The notes under the pieces: generated by a model
The model's database searches: none
The model's input: only the letters and a program-made list of their open reading frames with translations
Told to the model about the DNA's origin: nothing
In this document: in pieces, positions 33,867 to 43,028 of the stretch
Numbering within the stretch: the stretch's first letter is position 1
Layout: the number at the start of each line of letters is the position of its first letter
Translations under genes and position numbers: made by a program
Source of the DNA: Bacteroidales bacterium
Lineage (GTDB): Bacteria > Bacteroidota > Bacteroidia > Bacteroidales > UBA4417
DNA: 64,000 nt
Direction: 5' to 3'
Assembly (NCBI GenBank): GCA_030654075.1
Contig: JAURYB010000079.1
Location: 18,192 to 82,191 of the forward strand

Positions 33867-34751
33867 CTATACCTGAGAGTTAAAGTAATCAATAATTTTT
33901 TCGGCATCGTAATGTTTTCCTTTTGGCACAGGCACGCGGGCCACTTGAACATCCCTGCCATTACGTGTAGGCATCGAATAGGTGAATTCAATCATTTCCG
34001 GATTTTCTTCTATACTTAGCATAACTTTATCGAGGCTGGCTCCAAGGTTTACCCACAAATGAAACATTTTACCTACAATAACACCTTTTTCACTAATCAG
34101 TGCTTTAGGTTCAGAATTTTTAAGTTTGTTAAACCTGGCGCGAGGTGCCCAAAAAGCCGGTATGGCTACAATTGGAATAATTCCCAGAGCGATAAACAAA
34201 GCAAGTACGTCTTTAAGAGATATCATTAGTATAATGCCAACCACTACCGCAATAACCGCAACTATAAAAAAAAGCATTTTTTTACTTTTCTTTTCGTCTT
34301 CAAAATCAGCGGCAATAAATCGTATCCATTCGTCCTGCGAATAGTTCCAAACGGCAATCCGCCCTTCACCCTTAAGGATTTTACCTAATTGTTTTGCGCG
34401 CGAACGGTAAATGAAAATTACCACAAGGCTCATAATTACCATAAAACCGGAAGTAAAACTCATAGCGAAACCGCCATCAAAACCATCCAATCCTATTATG
34501 GAAGGAAGAAAAATACAAAATATAAACACTGCCAGAAGTATAAGCCATAGGTTTACGATCTGCCGCTGTGAGTTTTTCATGTTGAAATCCTGATCGGAAA
34601 CTTTGAGTTTTGGTGACAGCTGGTCCGAAACAGAGCTTTGGAACATTTCAGCCGTTGTAGTTTGTTGTATTGGGTTAATGTTTTCTCCGCAACTGCCGCA
34701 AAAACTGGCTTCAGGCTTAAGTTGGTAACCACATTTGGGACAAAAGTTCAT
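33867..34751 (-). CDS. Zinc-ribbon multi-pass membrane protein
   Basis: The 294-residue protein begins with a zinc ribbon (CPKCGYQLKPEASFCGSCG, residues 4-22), a short linker, then four membrane segments in two pairs (about 68-90 and 95-115; 158-180 and 182-205) split by a cytoplasmic stretch with KILKGEGRIAVWNYSQDEW. The last 85 residues form a soluble domain (LISEKGVIVGKMFHLWVNLGASLDKVMLSIEENPEMIEF). No family recognised. It is the last gene of a three-gene operon (38656 to 33867) and starts 23 bases after the stop of the giant zinc-ribbon protein. Confidence 0.75.
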   Translation of the reverse strand: MNFCPKCGYQLKPEASFCGSCGENINPIQQTTTAEMFQSSVSDQLSPKLKVSDQDFNMKNSQRQIVNLWLILLAVFIFCIFLPSIIGLDGFDGGFAMSFTSGFMVIMSLVVIFIYRSRAKQLGKILKGEGRIAVWNYSQDEWIRFIAADFEDEKKSKKMLFFIVAVIAVVVGIILMISLKDVLALFIALGIIPIVAIPAFWAPRARFNKLKNSEPKALISEKGVIVGKMFHLWVNLGASLDKVMLSIEENPEMIEFTYSMPTRNGRDVQVARVPVPKGKHYDAEKIIDYFNSQV

Positions 34752-34774
34752 CGTAAGACAGTTTTTTGAATGAT

Positions 34775-37700
34775 TTACTGCGTTTTATAACCACATTTTC
34801 CACAAAATTTAGCTCCAGCTTTAAAAGCTGCTCCGCACTGAGGGCAGAATTTAGGAGTTACACTATCGGATGTCGGATGTTGGATGTCCGGTACTTGAAA
34901 TTCCGGCGCGTATTGTCCGGCTTGCTGTACTGGTTTGGTCAGCGGGCTGGATTCAGGTGGTGATTGAACAACAGGAATATTGGGTTGAATGAACGGTTGA
35001 TCAGTTTTTGCCGTGTGTTTGCGTCTGCGACGGATAATGATCATTGTTAATACTAAAACCAAAGCAAGCAGAAGAATACCACCTCCGATTTTCATATACA
35101 ACGGATTTATCCAGATTTCAATTCTGCTTTCTTCAGCTTCAAATACCGGAACAGGGATATTTTCAGGAATTTTATCCATTTCGGTCATTGCTTTATCACT
35201 GGATTCCGAAAAGGCCGCAGCACTTTTTTTAAGTATGAGAGCCGAGGCATTATAGGCTTCGCGGTTAAAAGCAGATTTGTCCTCGGCATAAACCATTGCG
35301 CTGATCAGCAAGTTTGTAAGCTGGTTTTCGTACTCGTAAGCAGACTTATACAAGGCTCCAGCCGTTGCAGGACCGAAACCGGCAAGTAAGACTTTACGCT
35401 TATCGTCAGACTGAATCCACTGATTATAAGCTACTCCGGCATCAATAGCTTTGTTGATATTGGCAACCGGAAATCCTCCATTTTGCAAAGAGAAATCCAG
35501 TCCCGAAATGCCTGCCATGCCAGGAATAGTAGTATTAGTAACCGGGCCTGCGGCATAAGCTCCACTAAACAAACTGAAATTAAATTCAGGCTCAGCCAGG
35601 GTGGTGGTAACAACCGAACCTTGCTCAATACTACGGTTAACAAAATCAAATGCCGATCGGGCATCGCACCATAGGTAGTGGTAACGGTATATTTCTAAGG
35701 CAAGATTGGTCGTAGTATAAGCTGCATCGGTAACCTTATTGATTTTCTCGAGTGCGTCAAGATGGTCTTTAATTTTATGCCAGTTCATGTTCAGCAAATC
35801 ATAGCTTATTACCCCTCCCTTAATCACTGATTCCCGGAAAAAATCCCAATCGGCCTTGTAAATTTCGGTATTGAAACGTGTTTCGCCTACCGATTGATAA
35901 TAAGAACGAATTTCGGTTGAACGGTCGTGCAGGGCTGGTTGCAACCTTGCATAAACTTCATGAACCTTTGCCGGCGACTGAGCCAGGAGTTTGTCGACCT
36001 CACCTCTTAATCCGGCGTAATATTTCTTCTTTAGTGCTTCAACCACAAGGTCGGGCACGGGATTCATATCCGAAAGTGCATCAGAAATTCCTTCGGTAAG
36101 CTGTTCAAAAACCACACCTGACAAAGCTTTACCGTATTCACCCATCACCCGGTAATAACCTACAGAAGCCTGTGTTTTATTAGGCGCATCGGAGCTCAGT
36201 ACATTTTTCCTGATAAAATCGATAATAATGCGTTTGGTTCCGGTTTTACGGTCGGTGCCTGTAACTTTGCTCCAAATACCAAGGTCAATTTTCATCCCGA
36301 TTTTCGCCAGTGAATCACTCACTTTATCCAAACCAACTTTTTTACTCAAACCTTCGGTAATTTTGAACTGTTCATTTGCCAGCTCCCAGGCCATTTTGAA
36401 AAGTTCCCAGGCATGGCCAATCAGTTCTTTTCCTGTATCACCCATAAAACGGGCATTTCCTTTGGCATTGGTCATCAGCATACCGATCAGGTGAAGCTTC
36501 TCTTCAACTCCCATGGCATCAGTAAACGCTCCCGAACAAAGCATTCGCTCCATATCGTTTATCTGGCCAAGAACTTTCTCCTTGTAGTTAAGGGAATTGA
36601 CCATTTGTACAGAGAATGCGCCATCAGCCTGAGGGGAATTACCGGAGGCATCAGTCCCGGCCGAAAGCATTTCAAGCACTTCGGTGAGCGCTCCGGCTCT
36701 GCGGCCTGTGAGGTCGGCAATTTTTGCCTGTAAAGGTTCAATAGTCATTTTACGCTCATACCCGCCGGTAGCAAGCCTCATTTTCCCTTCAAAATCGCGG
36801 ATAATAAGCTTGAACTGACCCTGGTTGTTAGTTTTTACCGAGTATCCGCCCTTATCATTTTCGAGCATACTCATAAACAATTTCTGATCCTTTTTAAACC
36901 AGGTATTGTAAATCTGTTGAAAATTTTCCTTGTCGAATTTGCGCGACTCAACAAAAATAATGGCATCGTTAAGTGATAACTTTTCAGATTCGGTAGTTAA
37001 CACACTCTTGGGCAAATTAACATAAACACTACTTTCGAGATTGTAATATTCAAGCTGAGGAAGCAACACTTTATATGGAAAAGGCTCCATTCCCGGTTTC
37101 AGAATGTACAGGTTTTGCTCCAGGGTTTTGAAAACGGAAAGTGTACCCATGGCAGTCTCGGTTTTATTTTTTACCGAGGAATAACTTACTATCAGTTGAA
37201 AAAGATCATAGTTATCAATCACTCCGCCCATATCACCTCTTTTTTCTCCTGTTGCTTTAATTACCGGGGCTTCCAGCACTGTTTCTGCATTACCGGCAGC
37301 ATCAGTAACAGTTTGCATCGAGATTACTTTAATGCTTTTTGGAATTGACCACGAAACAGCTTTTCCACCGACAGCCACTCCGTTTTCGTCCTGGTAATGA
37401 AATACGGCCTTTGTGCGGCTTTTACCATCGCCTATAATTTCATTCTGGCTCAGAATAATTCCGGATTTATCAGTTTTTATTACTTCATCCGGCTTTCCGC
37501 TTGCGGAACTTCCAAGAGAGGTGGCAGCTGGACGACCCTTGTATTCAAATAGTATGGGCGGAACATAAATAAAAACACCGTTGTTCGGCATTGGCATATA
37601 GGCTGAACCCATTCCCATCTTAACAATATCAAAGTCTTTCATGTATTGCGTTTCTTTCCAGGATGGGCCAAGGTAGGCTTTTAAAAATCCGGTCATGCCG

Positions 37701-38434
37701 GCAGTTTTACCCAAAACATCGTTCAATTCGGTAAAAACCTCGTTGCTGAACATGATAGTATTATAGTCGTCTTCCGATGAATTTGCCTCGCCCCAGGTTC
37801 CTAATCCGCTGCTATACATATTTAATTTCCAGTCGGACTGTCCTGTTATGTCGCGACCATAATACACACCCTGAACAATATTACCGTTGCGCCCTTCAGT
37901 GGCTTTGAGTATTTCGATTTTAGCTTTCCCTTTCACTCCATCCATTTCACAGACTATATACGCAAAATTGTCGCCGTCCTTTTTGGGGATAAGAGTGGTA
38001 GGGATAAGACCTTCCTTAAAAGATTCGATGGTAATTTCGGTAGCAAGTTTTTGATTGGCTGCCGCATCCGTTGATCCGGCAGAGCGCGCAATAAATTTCT
38101 GCATAAATTTGAACAGAAAATATACCATACGCTGCGATGCTTTTATCGGGGTTCCAAACATGGGTGAAGTATATTTAACCAAAGCAACCCCATCCTGCAT
38201 GTTTACCTCTATGGCTTCGCAAAATCCGGCGCTTACCCTCACGGCTACTTTCCCGTTCATTGATGTTATTACTTCGCCTTCCGGATCACGGGCTGTGATG
38301 ACAAGCGTGGTATAATCATCGCCATCGCCCGCTAATTGAAGTTTTCCTGGCTGCACATGCAACCTTATGGCCTGTTGCGAAATTCCCTGAAAAACCAGCA
38401 GGACTAAAACCAAGATGAATAGTATCTTTTTCAT
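34775..38434 (-). CDS. Giant signal-anchored protein with C-terminal zinc ribbon
   Basis: 1219 residues. A signal peptide (KKILFILVLVLLVFQGISQ) is followed by an Ig-like domain (about 22-110, pattern of bacterial Ig: LQLAGDGDDYTTLVITARDPEGEVI), a second Ig-like region (about 325-430, NEIIGDGKSRTKAVFHYQDENG) and a long, mainly helical region (about 560-1090). One membrane segment (about 1115-1134) leads to RRRRKH and a Pro/Gln linker, and the protein ends in a zinc ribbon (CPQCGAAFKAGAKFCGKCG). The topology is outside for about 1090 residues and inside for about 85. No family recognised. It is flanked in the operon by a tiny membrane protein and a zinc-ribbon membrane protein. Confidence 0.75.
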   Translation of the reverse strand: MKKILFILVLVLLVFQGISQQAIRLHVQPGKLQLAGDGDDYTTLVITARDPEGEVITSMNGKVAVRVSAGFCEAIEVNMQDGVALVKYTSPMFGTPIKASQRMVYFLFKFMQKFIARSAGSTDAAANQKLATEITIESFKEGLIPTTLIPKKDGDNFAYIVCEMDGVKGKAKIEILKATEGRNGNIVQGVYYGRDITGQSDWKLNMYSSGLGTWGEANSSEDDYNTIMFSNEVFTELNDVLGKTAGMTGFLKAYLGPSWKETQYMKDFDIVKMGMGSAYMPMPNNGVFIYVPPILFEYKGRPAATSLGSSASGKPDEVIKTDKSGIILSQNEIIGDGKSRTKAVFHYQDENGVAVGGKAVSWSIPKSIKVISMQTVTDAAGNAETVLEAPVIKATGEKRGDMGGVIDNYDLFQLIVSYSSVKNKTETAMGTLSVFKTLEQNLYILKPGMEPFPYKVLLPQLEYYNLESSVYVNLPKSVLTTESEKLSLNDAIIFVESRKFDKENFQQIYNTWFKKDQKLFMSMLENDKGGYSVKTNNQGQFKLIIRDFEGKMRLATGGYERKMTIEPLQAKIADLTGRRAGALTEVLEMLSAGTDASGNSPQADGAFSVQMVNSLNYKEKVLGQINDMERMLCSGAFTDAMGVEEKLHLIGMLMTNAKGNARFMGDTGKELIGHAWELFKMAWELANEQFKITEGLSKKVGLDKVSDSLAKIGMKIDLGIWSKVTGTDRKTGTKRIIIDFIRKNVLSSDAPNKTQASVGYYRVMGEYGKALSGVVFEQLTEGISDALSDMNPVPDLVVEALKKKYYAGLRGEVDKLLAQSPAKVHEVYARLQPALHDRSTEIRSYYQSVGETRFNTEIYKADWDFFRESVIKGGVISYDLLNMNWHKIKDHLDALEKINKVTDAAYTTTNLALEIYRYHYLWCDARSAFDFVNRSIEQGSVVTTTLAEPEFNFSLFSGAYAAGPVTNTTIPGMAGISGLDFSLQNGGFPVANINKAIDAGVAYNQWIQSDDKRKVLLAGFGPATAGALYKSAYEYENQLTNLLISAMVYAEDKSAFNREAYNASALILKKSAAAFSESSDKAMTEMDKIPENIPVPVFEAEESRIEIWINPLYMKIGGGILLLALVLVLTMIIIRRRRKHTAKTDQPFIQPNIPVVQSPPESSPLTKPVQQAGQYAPEFQVPDIQHPTSDSVTPKFCPQCGAAFKAGAKFCGKCGYKTQ

Positions 38435-38440
38435 AACCTG

Positions 38441-38656
38441 CTAATTTTGATTGTAGTCGGGTATTTCGCTATATTCCTTTTCAACTGCTGATTTCTTCGG
38501 CCAGCTTTGATACACATAGTAACCAATTGTTCCTAGTATGAGCGCCAGAACTAAAACCAGAATCATGCTGCATCCAAAGCAGCATCCGCGTTTTTTCTTT
38601 TTTGTTGGGGGGAGATTGGTATCCTGAACAGGATCAGTGGATTGTTGCTGCATCAT
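38441..38656 (-). CDS. Tiny single-pass membrane protein
   Basis: About 71 residues from the ATG at 38656 (or 38653, since two Met codons are adjacent); an upstream start would add ten residues. Layout: Gln/Thr/Pro-rich N-terminus, KKKKRGCCFGCSM, one membrane segment (ILVLVLALILGTIGYYVYQSW), acidic tail. It stops 6 bases before the giant protein starts, strong evidence for co-transcription. The Cys cluster next to the membrane could be lipidated or bind metal; this is a guess. Confidence 0.65.
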   Translation of the reverse strand: MMQQQSTDPVQDTNLPPTKKKKRGCCFGCSMILVLVLALILGTIGYYVYQSWPKKSAVEKEYSEIPDYNQN

Positions 38657-38848
38657 AGTGATAATTAGAAAATGCTGTATTAACAAGCGTTTCGATTAAG
38701 ACAGGCTTTACATATTTCAACACTACGAATGTAAGGTATCATTTCGCAATAGCAACAGGGCCGGTAATAAAAATCTCTGCCGAAAAATACTGAGTTAAAT
38801 TAGACATGCCGAAAAACTCATTGCAAGATCCGAATTGGATTTTATATA

Positions 38849-39226
38849 CTATTCACTATCAATCCTCTCTCTAAGTCCAAGCAAATAGATTTTATGTTCA
38901 AGATTTACTTTTATTTTGTAGTATCTGTAAAAACCCATCAAATAGGTAATCATGAAGAGTATAAGTAATCCAGCATTATTCAGATCTTTATGTAAAATTT
39001 CTAATGAATTTAGCAATAAAATAATTAGGATAAATACGGATAATAATACCGACATAACTAATTGCATGGTATAATACCGAGTCACTTTTTTATGAACTTT
39101 TTTAAGTAAATCCACGTCTTCTTCCAATATTCCTTTAAACCACGGAGATCCCCAATAATTTGATAAACTTTCATTTGTTTTTGAAATCTGTTCAGTAATG
39201 TCAAGTCTGATTTCGTCTGAATTCAT
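38849..39226 (-). CDS. Hypothetical two-segment membrane protein
   Basis: About 125 residues from the ATG at 39226 (MNSDEIRLDI); a longer frame from 39298 begins in low-complexity DNA. A charged N-terminal part with NYWGSPWFKGILEEDVDLLKKVHKKV is followed by two membrane segments (about 58-80 and 87-105) and a basic tail. No family recognised. It is AT-rich compared with neighbours. Confidence 0.55.
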   Translation of the reverse strand: MNSDEIRLDITEQISKTNESLSNYWGSPWFKGILEEDVDLLKKVHKKVTRYYTMQLVMSVLLSVFILIILLLNSLEILHKDLNNAGLLILFMITYLMGFYRYYKIKVNLEHKIYLLGLRERIDSE

Positions 39227-39315
39227 AGTTTTGTAAATATTTGATATAGTGAATAATAAAATTACTATTTCACCATCCTCATACAAAATAGATGTCACTC
39301 AACTCAAAAGGCATC

Positions 39316-40968
39316 TTATTCCTCAAATGCCGGCTTAATAACAACCCCGTCATAGCGCTTTTCAGCGTCGCCACGGTATGTTATGATAAGAAATGGTGTA
39401 CCATCCTCATTAAAGGTAATCCAGTCGCCCTCGCGGCTGCCGTTCATATAATTACCCTGGTCTTTTAATTTGCCGGATGGCCAATACCAGTTTACTTTTC
39501 CATTCAGGTTATCGTCGATAAATTCTCCTTCAAACTTTGGCGTTCCATCAGCATAATACGATTTCCATTTACCGAAACGTGCGCCGCCTTTGTAATTTCC
39601 AAGTTCACGATAGTTACCAAAATCATAGACCCATTCACCTTCTTCCACGCCTTCTACAAATTGTCCTTTTACAATCAAACGACCGGTTTCATCGTGTTCT
39701 TCATACTCTCCGTCTTCCATTCCTCCAATATAAGATTGAATGCGCCTTATACTTGCATCTTCAAAATACCAGCGCCAGGTTCCATCCAATAAACCCGTTT
39801 TGGTATATTTTCCTTCCGATTCAAGTTTACCGTTTTCGTAATAATACTTCCAGTTACCGACAGGTTTTCCTTTGGTATACGCGCCAACCGAACGTAAGGT
39901 TTTATCGGCGTAATATTCGCGCCAATCGCCTTCTTTATTTCCTTCTTCATCCACAATTCCTTCACCTGTGAGCACGCCATTTGTAAAAATATAACCGGCA
40001 GTTATTTTACCGTCTTCATTGTATTCACGACGAACACCTTCGGGAACTTCGCCATTGTAACTGGCCACGGTTTTAACCTTTCCGCTAGGGTAATAATCGG
40101 TTTTAAGTTTAAGACTTGTAATTTCCTGTGCCTGAACCTGCTCAACATCATTAACAAACTTTTTAACAGTCAGGAGACTTCCGTTATCATCGTAGTCTTT
40201 AAAGTAGCCGTTCTTCTTGTCGTCTTTATAGGTTCCTTCGAGTTTTACAGTAAAATTATCGTAGAAATATTTCCAGCGACCTTGTTTCAAGCCTTTGCTA
40301 TCCTTACGGTTAATACGTTCGCGGCTAACCAGGAATCCTTTTTTATATTCCATGTAAGTAATAACGTTTCCATCGGCATCGAGTTCGCGGGCTATTCCGT
40401 TTTCAAGACCATCAACAAAATTTACAATTAGACGTACTTTTCCATCAGGATAAAAATACGTGGTTGGACCTTGCTTGACATCATTCACAAAAGTCTCGGT
40501 AGTCATTTCCCCCTGGCGGTAGGTAGTTTTTAAACCATTCTTTTTATCTGTGGCATAGGTGATTGAAACCAAAAGCTTCGCTGAATCATCATAAAATTTC
40601 CAAACGCTATCAAGCAGATAATTCTTACGGTTTCCTTCTGATTTTATAACACCGTTTTCGAAATAAGTCTTCCAGTATCCGTCAGGTTTACCGTCACGCA
40701 TCGTTCCTTCACTCGAAAGCTTCCCGTTAGGATAATAAAATTTTGCAATACCATCTGTAACTATATTGAATTGTTCATCCTGCGCTTGTGCTGGAATAAC
40801 AAAGAATAAAGCAAAAGCAGCCAAGACCAGAGTTTTCAACAAAGTATTTTTAAAAGTGAATACAGAGTAATTTTGTAAATTATTTTTAAAGTTAATGGAA
40901 AATGGAAAATGGAAAATAGGCTTCATTTTGAATGATTTTACAATAATCTTTAAATTCTTTAAATTCAA
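39316..40968 (-). CDS. Exported YwqK/MORN-repeat protein
   Basis: Long array of MORN-like units of about 22 residues (pattern YYPNGKLxxEGxxxxGxxxGxWKxY), roughly 17-20 copies across the whole mature protein, of the type annotated as YwqK-family. A signal peptide is seen at LKTLVLAAFALFFVIPAQAQ. The frame is open upstream to an ATG at 40968, but the extra N-terminus (MKPIFHFPFSINF) is encoded by the dispersed AATGGAAAAT repeat, so the true start is probably the TTG directly before KTLVL (about 40836) or another nearby codon. Likely surface-exposed or periplasmic scaffold; the toxin-antitoxin label sometimes given to the family is not supported here. Confidence 0.75.
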   Translation of the reverse strand: MNLKNLKIIVKSFKMKPIFHFPFSINFKNNLQNYSVFTFKNTLLKTLVLAAFALFFVIPAQAQDEQFNIVTDGIAKFYYPNGKLSSEGTMRDGKPDGYWKTYFENGVIKSEGNRKNYLLDSVWKFYDDSAKLLVSITYATDKKNGLKTTYRQGEMTTETFVNDVKQGPTTYFYPDGKVRLIVNFVDGLENGIARELDADGNVITYMEYKKGFLVSRERINRKDSKGLKQGRWKYFYDNFTVKLEGTYKDDKKNGYFKDYDDNGSLLTVKKFVNDVEQVQAQEITSLKLKTDYYPSGKVKTVASYNGEVPEGVRREYNEDGKITAGYIFTNGVLTGEGIVDEEGNKEGDWREYYADKTLRSVGAYTKGKPVGNWKYYYENGKLESEGKYTKTGLLDGTWRWYFEDASIRRIQSYIGGMEDGEYEEHDETGRLIVKGQFVEGVEEGEWVYDFGNYRELGNYKGGARFGKWKSYYADGTPKFEGEFIDDNLNGKVNWYWPSGKLKDQGNYMNGSREGDWITFNEDGTPFLIITYRGDAEKRYDGVVIKPAFEE

Positions 40969-41021
40969 TTGTTAATGGGCTTCACTGGTTACTATTTTCC
41001 ATTAACTATTTTCTATTTTCC
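40889..41021. repeat. AATGGAAAAT repeat block with inverted arms
   Basis: Arm 1 at 40889-40921 (three AATGGAAAATGG units) and arm 2 at 40987-41021 in inverted orientation (CTATTTTCCATTAAC). Together they could fold into a long hairpin. They overlap the upstream end of the frame of the MORN-repeat gene and lie between it and nadA. Same family as 5571-5771. Confidence 0.6.
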
Positions 41022-41026
41022 AAACC

Positions 41027-41962
41027 CTACCTGTTCTTTGACAATTCGAGCATACGTAAAATCGGCTTTTTAGCTTTTTCTATCACTTCGTTGGATAAAG
41101 TAATTTCAGGTTTTTCGTTAAGCATACAAAGATATAATTTCTCCAGCGTATTCAGCTTCATATACGGACAATCGTTGCAAGCACAAGTTTCATCCGAAGG
41201 AACAACAATAAATTGCTTACCCGGCGAAAGTTTTTGCATCTGGTGAATAATACCGGTTTCGGTGGCGACAATAAACTTCTGACAGCTATCCTTTGCAGTA
41301 AAGTCAAGCATAGCAGCAGTTGAACCAACAAAATCGGCCAGAATTAAAACCGGTCTTTTACATTCAGGATGCGCAATAAGTTTTGCATCCGGATGTTCCT
41401 GTTTGAGTTTCAGAATGCTTTCGGTACGGATGGTTTCATGTACTTCGCAGGCACCATCCCAGAGCAGCATATCGCGTCCCGTTAATCCGTTTATATAAGC
41501 ACCCAGGTTTTTATCCGGCGCAAAAATAAGTTTCTGATCTTTCGGAAAGGATTCAACAATTTTAACCGCATTGCTTGAAGTTACTATTACATCTGACCAG
41601 GTTTTTACAGCAGCAGTACAATTAATATATGTAATAACTTTATGATCAGGGTGTTGTTTAACAAAATCAGAAAATTCCTTTTCAGGCGCACTGGCAGCCA
41701 ATGAACAACCTGCGTTAAGATCCGGCAAAAGAACTTTTTTTGAGGGCGATAATATTTTTGCCGTTTCGGCCATAAAATGAACCCCGGCAAAAACAATGAT
41801 GTCGGCATCAGTTTCGGCAGCTTTTTGTGAAAGCTGTAAACTGTCGCCTATAAAGTCGGCGATATCCTGAATTTCGGCCACCTGGTAATAATGAGCAAGG
41901 ATTACCGCATTCTTCTCTTTCTTTAATTTTTGAATCTCATTTATCAATTCTTCATTCTTCAT
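41027..41962 (-). CDS. nadA: Quinolinate synthase
   Basis: Condenses iminoaspartate with dihydroxyacetone phosphate to quinolinate in de novo NAD synthesis. The 311-residue length is typical of the short NadA. The three 4Fe-4S cysteines are visible: Cys86 ([10 protein letters not shown]), HPECKRPV, and the C-terminal [41 protein letters not shown] and [12 protein letters not shown] are family signatures. nadB and nadC are not next to it. It diverges from rpiB across the 546-base candidate origin region. Confidence 0.96.
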   Translation of the reverse strand: MKNEELINEIQKLKKEKNAVILAHYYQVAEIQDIADFIGDSLQLSQKAAETDADIIVFAGVHFMAETAKILSPSKKVLLPDLNAGCSLAASAPEKEFSDFVKQHPDHKVITYINCTAAVKTWSDVIVTSSNAVKIVESFPKDQKLIFAPDKNLGAYINGLTGRDMLLWDGACEVHETIRTESILKLKQEHPDAKLIAHPECKRPVLILADFVGSTAAMLDFTAKDSCQKFIVATETGIIHQMQKLSPGKQFIVVPSDETCACNDCPYMKLNTLEKLYLCMLNEKPEITLSNEVIEKAKKPILRMLELSKNR

Positions 41963-42019
41963 TTTTCCAACCTTTCTTATTCAGTAAATAATAATAATTT
42001 CTTTTTAATTAATTAATAT

Positions 42020-42375
42020 GTTATTAATATTAGCCTGTTCATAGTGTTAGCAGTTTTTACAAATTTTATTTTTTATTGTGGCACGCCTATGTTTATTCAC
42101 AGGTTATAAACAATTGCAACAGGGGTTAAGTTCTGATATTTATCCCTTTACTGTAGTTGTTAACAATCTGTTCATTGCAGCGGAGGTTATAAAAATCACA
42201 GCTTATAAACAGGTAAAAAGTGTTCATAGTATGTTGTAAAAAGACTCACAACTAGAGCAAACTTTTTAGAGCACTCACTCGAACCCGTACCTGTGAATTA
42301 ATTGTTAAGAGCAAGCAAATTCTATGCACATTTTAGTAACAAAAGTAAGCACTTATTAACAATAATTGTTTAATA
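42020..42375. other. Candidate replication origin: cluster of DnaA-box-like sites in a gene-free AT-rich gap
   Basis: The 546 bases between nadA and rpiB contain no gene. Four exact TTATNNACA sites lie within 269 bases: TTATTCACA 42093-42101 (a standard TTATNCACA box), TTATAAACA 42104-42112 and 42203-42211, and TTATTAACA 42353-42361. One-mismatch sites on the other strand add TGTTCATAG at about 42036 and 42220 and TGTGAATTA at 42292-42300. A very AT-rich stretch at 42000-42035 could be the unwinding element. The flanking genes diverge. dnaA is not in the window, and GC skew was not calculated. Confidence 0.4.
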
Positions 42376-42415
42376 AATCTATTCGCCTGATAATGAAAGG
42401 CCTTGTTTTTGGACG

Positions 42416-42423
42416 TACTTTTG
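42416..42423 (+). promoter_or_regulatory. -7 element TACTTTTG for rpiB
   Basis: Perfect TAnnTTTG, 85 bases before the rpiB start codon. No clear TTTG at -33. Confidence 0.45.
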
Positions 42424-42508
42424 TTTCATAGTGTAAGTGGTTAATTATGAAAGCAAACAGGCTATATTCCATTTCACATGTTAATTTACAAAAAATAACT
42501 TACTAACA

Positions 42509-42955
42509 ATGGTTGACAAATCGAAAACTATAGCTTTAGGGTGTGATCAGGGTGGTTACGAACTTAAAGAACATATAAAGATAAAACTCGCTGAATCAGG
42601 CTATTCGGTTCGTGATTTTGGCACTTATACACCCGAAAGTGTGGACTATCCTGATGTAGCTCACCCGGTGGCTTTGGCTATTGAAAACGGTCAATATCCG
42701 GTGGCAATCCTTATTTGTGGCAGTGGAAACGGAATTTGTATGACTGCCAACAAGCATGCCGGTATACGTGCTGCGCTTTGCTGGAATACCGAAATTGCGG
42801 AACTTGCACGCCGACATAACGACGCAAATATAATCTGTCTTCCTGGAAGGTTTATTTCACAATATGAGGCACTTAGCGCAGTAATGGCTTTTTTGACTAC
42901 CGATTTCGAAGGCGGAAGACACAAAACACGAATTGATAAGATACCTTTGCTGTAA
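42509..42955 (+). CDS. rpiB: Ribose-5-phosphate isomerase B
   Basis: Interconverts ribose-5-phosphate and ribulose-5-phosphate in the pentose phosphate pathway. The 148-residue length and motifs are typical: ALGCDQGGYELKEHIK with the phosphate-binding Asp, SVDYPDVAHPVA, ICGSGNGICMTANKHAGIRAALCWN with the catalytic Cys, and ARRHNDANIICLPGRFI with the His and Arg. The LutB-like gene follows after 73 bases; a functional link is not obvious. Confidence 0.96.
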   Translation: MVDKSKTIALGCDQGGYELKEHIKIKLAESGYSVRDFGTYTPESVDYPDVAHPVALAIENGQYPVAILICGSGNGICMTANKHAGIRAALCWNTEIAELARRHNDANIICLPGRFISQYEALSAVMAFLTTDFEGGRHKTRIDKIPLL

Positions 42956-43028
42956 AGAACAATGCAATAATCCTGTAAAAACAAGTTTTCATCACTCTGA
43001 AATTAACTCGTACCATAATTGAAACTCC

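Noticed and set aside
39316..40968. Toxin-antitoxin role for the YwqK-like protein
   Set aside because: The product is exported, consists only of MORN-like repeats, and no toxin gene is adjacent.
42303..42375. TTAAC operators of the small RNA type in the candidate origin gap
   Set aside because: TTAAC-like words occur, but not with the N4/N14 spacing and without a -7 element 21 bases downstream.
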